DNA of 64,000 nucleotides from Tipula vernalis (taxonomy: Eukaryota > Arthropoda > Insecta > Diptera > Tipulidae), in NCBI GenBank assembly GCA_958295665.1, contig OY282560.1, forward strand, positions 43,152,333 to 43,216,332, given 5' to 3'. The position numbers were made by a program, and so were the translations under genes. Position 1 is the stretch's first letter; each line of letters opens with the position of its first letter. Of this stretch, positions 21,255 to 31,148 are shown one piece after another. The notes beneath the pieces were generated by a model that was not told the DNA's origin, ran no database searches, and was given only the letters and a program-made list of their open reading frames with translations.

Positions 21255-22680
21255 GTGGGGTCCTTGGCTGCTAGGACAGATAATTCTACAAGCCCTGCCT
21301 GCAGAATTCAAGAGCAGGAGGTGCCGGCTAAGGCCACACCGAAGACGGTAAATCCGTTTATGAAGAGTGCCAATGTCATAAGATCACCGAACAAGAAGCT
21401 GGAAACCGGTGCTGCATCGAATGAGGCAAAAGTGACAACCGGGAAAAACTCTAAGGAGTTAAGGGGAATAACCAACCCATTCCAAAGGAGTAGTAGCACG
21501 AGAATAGGATTTCGGCAGCATTCGAAGTCCCTTTCAGAGTCTGAAGACCACAAAATATCTCATTCACTATCAGATATTAACGGGCCTGATGCTTTTAATT
21601 GACTTGGAAAGAAAATTAACCTTCTCTGGGAATACATCAAATCAAGGAGTAACGTACACCATGAAATAAAGAAGCTTGCCACGTCAATCAGGAATCTGTA
21701 TGCTGAACACTCACTCGAGGTTGAAAAACTGAATGACGAGAACCAGAGAACGTAGACAATTGCAAACTTGGCTAAGCAGATAACAGTATGCTGTGAGACC
21801 CAGACAAACAAAGGGAAGAATATCGTTCCGCTGGATAGGGAAGCGGAAATGGCATCCAAAAGCAAAACGAAAAGGTCGAATGAACAAAATTCGCCTATTG
21901 AACACGTCGAAAAAAAGGGAAACAGAAAACTGGCGGAACCCCAGTTCTAGAAGCTAAAGTTTCGAATGAAACCCCAGTCGAACTTAGTGAGCCTAACAAT
22001 GAAGCGGGCCCCGACTGGCAGTTGGTGAGCAAAGAAAAAGAATGAAAATTAATGGGGATTCAAATTTGAACGACCTCTCTGATAAGGTGACTCGCATACG
22101 TAGGACAGCAAAGGGCGATCTCCTACTTGAGTTGGGGGAAGATATACACCCAAAAGAACTTGGACTCCAATCTGCATTAGAAAATTCTCTTGGTGCAGAT
22201 GCAAAAATCCAAACGCTAACGCAGGTTGATGAGGTTATGCTCGAAGTTAAAGACATTGACGAGGCCACATCAAAGGCAGACGTACATAAGGCGATTATAA
22301 CTAAGTTTGCGGTGGCGAAAGACTTAGCGATAGAGTGTATCAAGTCATTGAGAGCTGCCTAAAGAGGCACTCAAACGGCAGTGATGGCTGTACCAAGTTC
22401 GGTAGCCAAAACGATGACTGCTGAAGGCAAGGTACGTGTTGGGTGGGTGATTTGCCAAACCCGCGAAAAAAAATTGCCCTTAAAGTGCTTAAAGTGCTGG
22501 CAGTACGGACATATAGCCAAATCTTGTACATGTGACGAGGATCGCGCTGGCCTCTGCTACAAATGCGGAGGAAACGGTCATGTATTTAAAGAATGCAAGG
22601 AAGAAGCAAGATGTATGCTTTGCGAGAACAGGACGAACCATAACCATATAGCAGGGAGTGGTCCATGCGTATACACCTAA
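21255..22680 (+). pseudogene. R1-group ORF1 (Gag-like) with three CCHC knuckles, broken
   Basis: ORF1 opens MGSLAARTDNSTSPACRIQE and continues through a basic Ser/Lys-rich N-terminus (to a TGA at 21600). A helical stretch then appears in other frames (NLYAEHSLEVEKLNDENQRT), with more stops near 21752 and 21948. The frame 22042-22362 has the conserved central domain: RRTAKGDLLLELGED and VMLEVKDIDEATSKADVHKA. After a TAA at 22360 the last part (22381-22680) has three zinc knuckles, CLKCWQYGHIAKSC, CYKCGGNGHVFKEC and CMLCENRTNHNHIAGSGPC, which bind nucleic acid. At least four lesions break the gene. Confidence 0.82.
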
Positions 22681-23237
22681 ACCATTGTGAGGTTGCACAG
22701 GACGTCCTAGTCCAAACAGTGCATGAAGCCAAAGTTGATGTCACCATCTTGTGCGAACAGTACAAAAAAATAGATGGGTGTAATTGGGCAACCGATCGAG
22801 CCGGCAAAGCCGCCATATGGTCCTGTGGCGGACGGACCATACAGGAGAGGGCTAATAATCCTGACGCAGGATTTGTGCGAGTGACACTCCAGAGTGTCCG
22901 GCCTGCAAAGGATCACAAGAGGATGTGGAACACGTTTTTTTTTTTTCAATGTTCGCGGTTTGAGGCCACCCGGTGTGAACTGTCGGATATCCTTGGGCAG
23001 TGCCCAACACCTGAAAACATATCCGAACTAATGCTTTTTTCTGAAGAAACATGGAATGCTGTAAGCCACACTTCGGCGGTGGTACTGAAGGAGCTGAAAC
23101 GCCTAGAGCGTGCAAGAGCAGATCGTCTAACGATAGATCCGTATGGAGGATGGATAAATGGTTGTGAGGTTTTTAGATGGTATAAATCCATCACTGTTGC
23201 TGAGATGTTTGCCACCATCAAAGCTTCGTCTTGTTGA
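22665..23237 (+). pseudogene. R1-group ORF2 remnant: endonuclease start fused to C-terminal zinc region
   Basis: It begins MRIHLNHCEVAQDVLVQTVH, the first endonuclease strand (RIHLNHC), then VDVTILCEQYKKIDGCNW (catalytic Glu motif) and WSCGGRTIQERANNPDAGFV. At about 22883-22898 reading jumps to the far end of ORF2. In another frame it reads ECPACKGSQEDVEHVF, the conserved C-terminal Cys/His motif, and then in the open frame FFQCSRFEATRCELSDILG. The RT is absent. The open frame crosses the joint by chance, giving a 190-residue chimera that should not be read as a real protein. The joint falls in a 7-bp-arm hairpin. Confidence 0.85.
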
Positions 23238-23240
23238 AGA

Positions 23241-24274
23241 TTTTCCTCATTTTACCATTCCCAAACTTGGTCGTTCAAGTGAGGTATCCATTAAAGCGAC
23301 GTTTCATTGTAATATTCAAAATATACAATTTTTAATTAATGAATTTATGAATTTTATGAATTTTTGAAGATAATTTATTGAATTTTACTTAATGCACACC
23401 AACTTTTACTATAATTTATTCTTATTATCGAAATAATGAAAACATTAAAAATTTTAAAAAAATCAGACTTTTTCTGTTAAAAATTCACTTTTCAACTTCC
23501 AATTTCCTATGCAATCGACAAATCTGAAAATTTTGGGACTCGCTTACCAATTCGATATTCAAAATTTGATTTTTTTTTTGAACCTCGGAATTTTCGCTTT
23601 AGAATATCCAACGATATTTATAGAGTTTAAAGAAATTAAAATTTTTGAAGCCAAATTTGATAAGCTGAAATTTTAAATTTTGAAAAATTTTGTGAAATTT
23701 TATGGAATTTAGAAAATTTTGATTTAGAAATTTTCTTACCCCATAATAGACCATAACCTTCTGCACATTGTATAATTTCATGCCAGCTTCGTGACCGGCC
23801 CTTCACCACTGATTGCCATCACTCTCTTAAAAAATAAGGTAATGTGTAAATAGGGAAAAGTGTAAAGTTTATGTATTTGAGTAATTAGTTTCATCGGCTT
23901 GTTTACGAGGGCAGAATTTTAAGTTCCCGGAGAGATGGAAAAAACTAAAGAATAAGGAAAAAAATATATCCGTCTCTGTCTGTTTCATTATCCACTCATA
24001 AGATGAGTTTAATTATCACCCTCATTATAACAATGGTTTCCATCGCTATCTCTTGCATGGTCTCTGATTCTTTACAATCGCTGATATAGTATCAATGTTT
24101 TTGATATTTAAAATATCTCGACCGAGAGAAGCTTCGGCCTCTACTCTTCAGAAAGCCTTTTTCTTAGTTTTTCCCCCATCATGACTGTCAAACTCTAGCT
24201 GCGTAATATCTTCAACGTCAAGCTTGTTCAATTTAGTAATAGTAATTCCAGGTATGTTCAAGAAGGATAACTAT
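23241..24274. other. Noncoding AT-rich stretch
   Basis: No gene recognised. The region 23330-23760 is very rich in AAATTTT-type runs resembling the big satellite at 46-52 kb in style, but not in clear repeat phase. Confidence 0.55.
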
Positions 24275-24815
24275 AGGTTTAGTATTCCTGAACTTCAGAA
24301 TTCGTATGATATTGATCGACTGTTTTACATTTTTAAATATCAAATATCCAGATAGGGAGCTGTAGTTGGACCAGAATATGTAAACAGACCCTTACAGAAA
24401 AATATAGTTCCAAATGCGTCCATGAGCGATAACTTTGTTTGGTATTCCTGAACTTCTTAATTCGTATGGTATCGGTTTTACAAGCGAGTTTTTTACATTT
24501 TTAAATATCAAATATCCATGATAGGGAGTTGTAGCTGGGCCAGAATATGTAAACCTAAAGAGCCTTACAGAAAAATATAGTTTCAAATGCGTCCAAGAGC
24601 GATAACTTTGTTTGGTATTCCTCAACTCCTGAATTCGAATGGTATCGCTTTTACAAGCGACTTTTTTACATTTTGAAATATCAACTGGATATTTGATATT
24701 TCAAAAACTAGGAGACTATAGTTAGACCAGAATATGTAAAATTAAATGGCCTTAAAGAAAAATATAGTTCCAAGTTCTTTCAAGAGCAATAACTTTGTTT
24801 AGTATTCCTGAATTT
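24275..24815. repeat. Tandem repeat, about 160-190 bp period, three and a half copies
   Basis: The anchor GTATTCCTGAACT recurs at 24281, 24441, about 24613 (CTCAACT variant) and 24801. Units contain TTTTTACATTT, AAATATCAAATATCC, GACCAGAATATGTAAA and CAGAAAAATATAGTTCCAAA in the same order. Copies are diverged. In the last full unit the ATATCAA part is inverted relative to an adjacent copy (ATATCAACTGGATATTTGAT, about 24678). No coding content. Confidence 0.8.
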
Positions 24816-27497
24816 CTCACTTTCCCGAACATTCAAATTGTAATGTTAGGTTAGTGCGCCTGAATGTAAGTATTAAATTAATCATTTTCATAATTACATT
24901 TACTAGAAATAGAAAGAAGGGCAAACTCAGAAGGAACTTCCGTCTTTTATAACGGTTTTGATTAAGGGAAAAAAGTTTTCTAATTTTAAATGACGTCAGA
25001 CATTTGTTTAGATCACACTTCTCGCGCATGCTAGTTATCAGTTATTGACTACACTTAAAACTGCCCTATTGTTGAGTAACAGCTGGCATACTAATCTTTC
25101 GGTGTATTTTCCACGTCAAAACCTTTGATTCACTGGCCTTTTCTATAGGTAGCTTTGAGACTGAAAATAAAATTCATTAGACGTTTTTTTAAATTAAAAT
25201 TCAGTCTTTTGCAAATAGAATTGGACGAAATTTTTAAATAAAATTTGACATGTGGGCCAACTTCACAAAGGTTTCTGTTTGATCCATCACAATATTGTTT
25301 GTTGCGCGATTGCTTTATTTGGTACAGCCTTTACCAGATTGGCCATTATTATTTGTCGATAGTTATTTGGCATTTAATAGTTGTTGATTGGGCCAGCATC
25401 ATGGAAGGTCGAATTTAGCGTGTACTAACTTCTTGGTTCAACCTCTTTATCACGTGATATTTCACTTTGGCAGGTCCAGTTTTCTCAAAGATTGATAAAA
25501 TCGAGAATGTTTTAGAGCTGATTGAGAGTAAGTAGCACATTTTTCCTGCGTTCGATATAGGTCTTCGTTGCGTTGTTCAGTGTCTATTCAAGAAGACTGT
25601 AGATGACTGACCATTTCTTATAACTTTCTGCTAATCATGTTAACTTCGCCTAGCGTGACGTGCTGCTAAAATTTCGTAAAATCTAAGCTTTTGTAATTCG
25701 GCATTTCTCATTTTGATCTCAGTTATGTTTGAGTATAGATTGGCATCAAATTTCTCACGTCACTGGCATATCAATTTGATTGCCTATACACTTTCTAATT
25801 TAATTCAAAATTCCGCACCACTTTTTTTCGATGAATTCGTATTTTATAATCCTCACGTACACTTATTTAATTACAACATATTTACACGCATGCACACACA
25901 CACACACACACACAAACACAAATACACATCAAATTGATGATTTCGTAATTTTTATGTTATCGAAGCAGAAAAAGTTTGCTATTTCATCTAATTAGTAAGT
26001 AAGAACATATTTAATTCGACTTCTAATTGAAAATATGTAAATTTCCAAAATTTTTTGTTGAAACATCGAAATTTGTGTTTACCGAGAAAAATCTAATTAT
26101 CTTGTATGTATATCGCAAGGTTTATCTCAACAATTTGCGTGTACTATTAATTAAGATGCGTGCAAGAAATTCAATTTCGATTTTTCTGTTCAATGAGGTT
26201 TTGTTTAAAAAGCAAAATCGTGCGGGACTTTATATATCATTTACATATACATACATACACGTTTATATCAGTGTGCGAGATTAATTTACAAATTTTTGAT
26301 TAAAATGGAAAAATCTAATTCGCTCACATATTATCCTAAGCGCAAACAGAAAAAAAAACGTGTTTTGCGTATATAAATCCATCCAAACATATATACATAC
26401 ATACGTACAACCCATGTATTACATAAAATTTATGTACATCGTTAAAACGATTTTTTGTGTATTTTTTTTATATAATTTTACACAAGCATGTACAATATTT
26501 TGGGTTCTGTTGAATTGTGTTAAATTGAACAACACAATTCATTCAACCAAAAAATACAAAAAAAAAAATCGCAAAAAACAATGAAAACAGAAAAATTTAC
26601 CCGGCCGCATATACACAAAAAAAAAAGCTTTAAAAGCACAAAAAAATGTTTACAATTTAGATTTGCGAGTCGACCCTCCTCCCCTACTCCACCGAATTTT
26701 GGTGTGAACGATTTAGTTGAGAAACAGTTTTGTTACTCTATGACGTGCACAAAACTATTTCGTGAATAATCAATCAATTGGGGCGTTTGGAGCTTTTTTT
26801 TTTTTGGTTCGTTTCTGCTGTTATTTTTTTTAAATGATAGATTTATCCAAAACTATGTACAATAGACAAACATAGTGATGGATATGATTACAGAGACTAT
26901 AAAAGTAGGAGCAAAGGATTAGTGGAATGGGTAGTGTGTCGATTTTGTTATTTTGCGAATACATTTGTACAGATAATACGTTTCGGTTTGAAAGGATTTA
27001 TTTCTCGATTCGTTTGTTTGATTTAAAGTCTGGGTTCTATTGTTATCAACATCGCATTTGTTCAATTTATATCGATGAACATTTCTGAGTTGTTGTTATA
27101 AATAAATTCTGTCGCATATTTTATGTATTTAATTTTAATAATGAACGTGATCCTTGTTACTAAGATAAACACTAATAAATCGTTTTGTTGGCTTTTTAGG
27201 TAGATCCGTGATTTAAGATTTAATTTAAAATTATGTTAATTCTGCTTCAAGAGGCTTTCAAGAGCATAAAGAGATGGTAAGTCTGTCGTTGTAATTTTAT
27301 TCCAAACAAAGATACTTACTAACTTATATTAAGAAGCTTACGAGTTTTAAAATATTAAACAAAAGAGAAGTTAAGCAATTTGACAGTTAGTTGAGTAAAG
27401 CTCTCTGCCAAATTTGAAGGGCCCACTTTCGCTTAATTTGCTTTTCCCTATTATCCTAGTTGGTAAAATTGGTAATAAATGCCTTTTCCATTTATAG
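24816..27497. other. Noncoding AT-rich stretch with a CA microsatellite
   Basis: I see no recognisable gene. A (CA)11 microsatellite lies at 25893-25914. Short frames such as 25713-25937 and 26360-26584 have low-complexity Ile/Tyr/Lys content and no motif. A good splice-donor-like AGATG|GTAAGT occurs near 27276, but I could not tie it to an exon. Confidence 0.5.
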
Positions 27498-27914
27498 CTG
27501 GCTTTCTTAAATCTCTTGGTCAAATTAGGAGAAAGAATATTTAGGGAATATATGGGGAGGTATCATCAAAAATATAATTTAGTAAGAAAGGACTTGTTTG
27601 AAACAGTTATAAGACATATTGAGGGGAACACTGAATTCCCGTTCGACAAATTATGTAAAGCTCCTGCATGTTTCTTGATTTTCTGAATATTTATTTCTGC
27701 ATGCCGCCTTACCGTCTGTAAATCTATTACTAAAAATCGCACGTTTTGTGCAAACTTCTTTGGTGTTCGATGTAACAATGCAACGGGTGGAAAAATTACC
27801 ATTCAAAATGAACAGGAAGATGGAAACTTAGCAAAACGCCGAAATCAATCTACATGTCATAGGAATCTAAAATTCATCAACAAACAACCATTCATCAAAG
27901 CCGTCAAAGACTAA
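27498..27914 (+). pseudogene. Unassigned coding-like frame with one internal TGA
   Basis: Right after an acceptor-like TTTCCATTTATAG (ends 27497), one frame stays open for 139 codons except for a TGA at 27684-27686. It starts LAFLNLLVKLGERIFREYMG, continues KYNLVRKDLFETVIRHIEGN, and after the TGA reads CKSITKNRTFCANFFGVRC and later GNLAKRRNQSTCHRNLKFIN. The TAA is at 27912. It has mixed amino-acid composition and six to eight Cys around the TGA, unlike the AT-run translations nearby. I recognise no family. It might be an exon of a host gene, an old pseudogene or part of an unknown element. The segment from 27556 onward recurs at 29711-30071 within the tandem duplication. Confidence 0.35.
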
Positions 27915-27928
27915 TAATTGCCAGTGTT

Positions 27929-28061
27929 GTGAATACTAAACTACTATCAGGCCATTTGTGTACGTGGAAGCCATTATGATTTTGTACTCGGCACATAATG
28001 GTTCAGTACAAAATCATTGTGGCATATGCGTACAAATGTCCTGAAGTAGTTTCGTATTCAC
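27929..28061. repeat. Large inverted repeat or MITE-like hairpin, copy 1
   Basis: Arms 27929-27988 and 28005-28061 are imperfect inverted copies with a 16-base loop. The inner 19 bases share ATGATTTTGTACT and its complement AGTACAAAATCAT. The outer part pairs GTGAATAC with GTATTCAC. Cutting inside at GAATA/TATTC would leave TA flanks, as for Tc1/mariner-type MITEs, but that is one reading among others. It lies 14 bases after the TAA at 27912-27914. Confidence 0.85.
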
Positions 28062-28278
28062 CAGAAATTTTAATATTCCTATAACTACCGAATATCTGAC
28101 CTTTTCTATATTTCAATACAATATCCTTGGCTTCCAATATTTAATATACCCTAATAAGGGGTACGGAGCGAAACTGTTCCTTGATCAAGAAGAGATTTAG
28201 TAATTATTGCACGATAAAGATACTTCACAAATTTAAGTTACTGCCAAAAATGTTTCTATCCCAGAATAGTATTACACA

Positions 28279-28503
28279 ATGTGTGAGATGTCGGCCTCTT
28301 TTGTGGCACAGCGTACTTTAAATGGGACCATAGCACAAACTTACCGAGCAGCAAGCCGAGAATTGCGACTTTTAGAAACTGTGGAGCAGTGGCACATTAG
28401 AAAATTGCTTATCACTCATCATCAATGGGTTAAAAGAATCAAGTCAGACAAACGTTTAACTTACGATGCTATAAACGACCGCCTCTTTAACAATAAACGC
28501 TAA
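28279..28503 (+). CDS. Unassigned 74-codon ORF, copy 1
   Basis: The ORF runs ATG to TAA and reads MCEMSASFVAQRTLNGTIAQ, then TYRAASRELRLLETVEQWHI and KLLITHHQWVKRIKSDKRLT, ending DRLFNNKR. It has balanced composition with a predicted helical middle. A TTTCTATCCCAG acceptor-like site ends near 28263, and an in-frame TAG lies just upstream of the ATG, so it could be a terminal exon or a small separate ORF. There is no signal peptide or membrane segment. I do not recognise the family. The copy at 30436-30660 codes for the same protein, with one silent GGG-to-GGA change seen. Confidence 0.3.
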   Translation: MCEMSASFVAQRTLNGTIAQTYRAASRELRLLETVEQWHIRKLLITHHQWVKRIKSDKRLTYDAINDRLFNNKR

Positions 28504-28546
28504 TTGTTGTTTTTTTTAATGATGAGCCAATTTAATATTTCTTCGG

Positions 28547-29713
28547 TGATTTGGCGTCTACTGGAGGAAGGGATCAAAGTTGAGTAGAGTAAGCTACCAG
28601 CTCCGTAACCTTCCGGTAGGGTGAACATTACGCGAGCTGTTCTGGTCATGTTTTAGGGAGCTGGCGTGATGGGTACAATTGTGGAAGGCATAACCTGGTC
28701 ACAATTCGCAGGTGTACGTACTGCCTCCTCGTGGCAATCACTGGTAACTGAGGTTCTTTGGTACTTCTGACCATTTGGCAAAGGCTAAAGTACGACGCTA
28801 AAGGAGAAATCCTTGATAAAAAACCCTATACTAAGGTGGAACAGCATATGCCGATGGATGAATGGCTGATAGGTTCATCAGTCTAAAGTATGCGGGCTCT
28901 GGATAACAGGCGCCCTCCAGTTTTATTTAGCCTTCCTGTGGTAAAGGCGGGTCCACAGGCGACTTTCTTTCCCCAGCTCGTGGGAACAAAATGTTTAAAC
29001 AAGTTAAAAATAATAAGGATGATGACGCTCCTAAAGCGTCATGCACCAGCGATAGTTCCGCGGTGGTGTTCGAGGACCTCGGCCCTCTTTCCGCTGTGGG
29101 ACTCTCGATGAGTGGTCCATCGGATGGGGAGCTCCGTTCGGGGCTTGAGAAATTAGTTCTCAACTCCGACATGGACACCTCAGGAGATGGGAACTCGGCC
29201 CCCGTAAGTAGGGGTATCGCCTCTGTGAAAGCAGGGGGGAGCAAAGTCGTCGGGGAGGACTCGAAAGGAACTGTCAGCGTCACTGACAAACCTTCCGCGG
29301 CTCCTCGCGTGAAAATGTGTGGGGCCGCGAAGAAGCGGTACAAGAGGCTTCTTGCTGAGGGCAAACCGCCCGGAAGCGAGACAAGGCTTCTGGCGATGCG
29401 GCCACGAAGGGAGTCTTGTGCTCCCGCAGAGGCCCCACCGTCAAAGAGGATCCGCTCGGATGAGGGTACTCCACCGGCACAAAAAAAGGCTAGGGGAGAA
29501 CAATCTGTCCCGACGGTCTCGGGTTCTGCGGTCCGGTCTGGACTTACCTTCAGGCAGGCTGCGGAGTCGGAGATCGTTGGGATCTTGCCCACTGGTTTTC
29601 CAGAGGTTGTCCTCACTGGAGAGCAGCTTAAGGCTGTCCAGGAGGGCATACTAGATAAGGTGCTAGAGCAAGAGGCCAAGGAGCTTAAACCTAAGTTCCT
29701 TGGCAGTCAGCGG
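28547..29713 (+). mobile_element. LOA-type LINE 5' end, duplicated copy
   Basis: The element begins directly after the target sequence AATATTTCTTCGG (28534-28546) with TGATTTGGCGTCTACTGGAG. It contains a GC-richer 5' UTR and the N-terminal ORF1 coding sequence. It is cut at 29710 by the start of the second duplication unit. This copy cannot lead into the remainder of the element. Confidence 0.88.
28991..29713 (+). pseudogene. LOA ORF1 N-terminal part, duplicated copy, open frame
   Basis: The frame MFKQVKNNKDDDAPKASCTS runs open for about 240 codons: a low-complexity Ser/Gly/Asp N-terminus, a basic middle (KMCGAAKKRYKRLLAEGKPP, SKRIRSDEGTPPAQKKARGE) and the start of the folded region (TFRQAAESEIVGILPTGFPE, LEQEAKELKPKFLGSQ). 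It ends artificially at the duplication joint (the frame closes at 29734). No lesion is seen, unlike the copy at 31149, which has an in-frame TGA. ORF1 of this group is thought to bind element RNA. Confidence 0.8.
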
Positions 29714-30085
29714 GAGGTATCATCAAAAGTATAATTTAGTAAGAAAGGACGTGTTTCAAACAGTTATGAGACGTATTGAGGGGAACACTGAATTCCCGTT
29801 CGACAAATTATGTAAAGCTCCTGCATGTTTCTTGATTTTCTGAATATTTATTTCTGCATGCCGCCTTACCGTCTGTAAATCTATTACTAAAAATCGCACG
29901 TTTTGTGCAAACTTCTTTGGTGTTCGATGTAACAATGCAACGGGTGGAAAAATTACCATTCAAAATGAACAGGAAGATGGAAACTTAGCAAAACGCCGAA
30001 ATCAATCTACATGTCATAGGAATCTAAAATTCATCAACAAACAACCATTCATCAAAGCCGTCAAAGACTAATAATTGCCATTGTT

Positions 30086-30218
30086 GTGAATACTAAACTA
30101 CTATCAGGCCATTTGTGTACGTGGAAGCCATTATGATTTTGTACTCGGCACATAATGGTTCAGTACAAAATCATTGTGGCATATGCGTACAAATGTCCTG
30201 AAGTAGTTTCGTATTCAC
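30086..30218. repeat. Large inverted repeat or MITE-like hairpin, copy 2
   Basis: Same hairpin as at 27929-28061, shifted by 2157 bp, with no difference noticed between the two copies in the arms. Confidence 0.85.
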
Positions 30219-30435
30219 CAGAAATTTTAATATTCCTATAACTACCGAATATCTGACCTTTTCTATATTTCAATACAATATCCTTGGCTTCCAATATTTA
30301 ATATACCCTAATAAGGGGTACGGAGCGAAACTGTTCCTTGATCAAGAAGAGATTTAGTAATTATTGCACGATAAAGATACTTCACAAATTTAAGTTACTG
30401 CCAAAAATGTTTCTATCCCAGAATAGTATTACACA

Positions 30436-30660
30436 ATGTGTGAGATGTCGGCCTCTTTTGTGGCACAGCGTACTTTAAATGGAACCATAGCACAAACTTA
30501 CCGAGCAGCAAGCCGAGAATTGCGACTTTTAGAAACTGTGGAGCAGTGGCACATTAGAAAATTGCTTATCACTCATCATCAATGGGTTAAAAGAATCAAG
30601 TCAGACAAACGTTTAACTTACGATGCTATAAACGACCGCCTCTTTAACAATAAACGCTAA
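30436..30660 (+). CDS. Unassigned 74-codon ORF, copy 2
   Basis: Identical at protein level to the ORF at 28279-28503. It sits at the same place relative to the hairpin and to the LOA target site (30691-30703). Preservation in both copies fits either recent duplication and conversion or simple youth, so it is not by itself evidence of function. No family recognised. Confidence 0.3.
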   Translation: MCEMSASFVAQRTLNGTIAQTYRAASRELRLLETVEQWHIRKLLITHHQWVKRIKSDKRLTYDAINDRLFNNKR

Positions 30661-31148
30661 TTGTTGTTTTTTTTAATGATGAGCCAATTTAATATTTCTT
30701 CGGTGATTTGGCGTCTACTGGAGGAAGGGATCAAAGTTGAGTAGAGTAAGCTACCAGCTCCGTAACCTTCCGGTAGGGTGCACATTACGCGAGCTGTTCT
30801 GGTCATGTTTTAGGCAGCTGTCGTGATGGGTACAATTGTGGAAGGCGTAACCTGGTCACAATTCGCAGGTGTACGTACTGCCTCCTCGTGGCAATCACTG
30901 GTAACTGAGGTTCTTTGGTACTTCTGACCATTTGGCAAAGGCTAAAGTACGGCGCTAAAGGAGAAATCCTTGATAAAAAACCCTATACTAAGGTGGAACA
31001 GCATAGGGCCGATGGATGAATGGCTGATAGGTTCATCAGTCTAAAGTATGCGGGCTCTGGATAACAGGCGCCCTCCAGTTTTATTTAGCCTTCCTGTGGT
31101 AAAGGCGGGTCCACAGGCGACTTTCTTTTCCCAGCTCGTGGGAACAAA

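Larger units (their letters stand above)
21125..23240 (+). mobile_element. R1-group non-LTR retrotransposon, internally deleted
   Basis: A GC-richer block starts with TGTAGAGTTGCTGGCTCTCC and GCGTCCCCAGGTGGCGGATA, an R1-group style 5' UTR. It contains ORF1 with three zinc knuckles (to about 22680) and an ORF2 that keeps only its first ~75 residues and last ~110. The RT domain and most of the endonuclease are gone. No 28S rDNA flank is visible. The element is inserted next to short-motif repeats, which would fit an R1-group branch that targets simple repeats, but this is inference. Confidence 0.8.
27556..29710 (+). repeat. Tandem duplication, copy 1 (about 2157 bp unit)
   Basis: The unit starts at GGAGGTATCATCAAAA and ends at CTTGGCAGTCAG. 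It holds about 990 bp of flanking sequence (including the hairpin 27929-28061 and ORF 28279-28503), the LOA target site and the first ~1160 bp of the LOA LINE. The joint CAGTCAGCGGGAGGTATCAT sits near 29707-29720. Features in copy 2 lie exactly 2157 bp to the right over the non-LINE part. Confidence 0.95.

Noticed and set aside
22665..23237. 190-residue open frame as a novel protein
   Set aside because: It is a chimera across an internal deletion of an R1-group ORF2; the two halves belong to different frames of the original gene.
27566..27802. Minus-strand 78-codon frame, repeated at 29756-29959
   Set aside because: It overlaps the better-supported plus-strand frame 27498-27914 and has no motif; its duplication only reflects the 2157 bp duplication.
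27929..28061. SECIS element for recoding the TGA at 27684
   Set aside because: The arms pair throughout the ATGA/TCAT region, and no non-canonical AUGA/GA core with apical AA is visible.
28927..29679. Long 250-codon minus-strand frame
   Set aside because: It is the mirror of LOA ORF1 and arises from the GC-rich codon use of that gene; same for 31085-31447 and 31438-31836.
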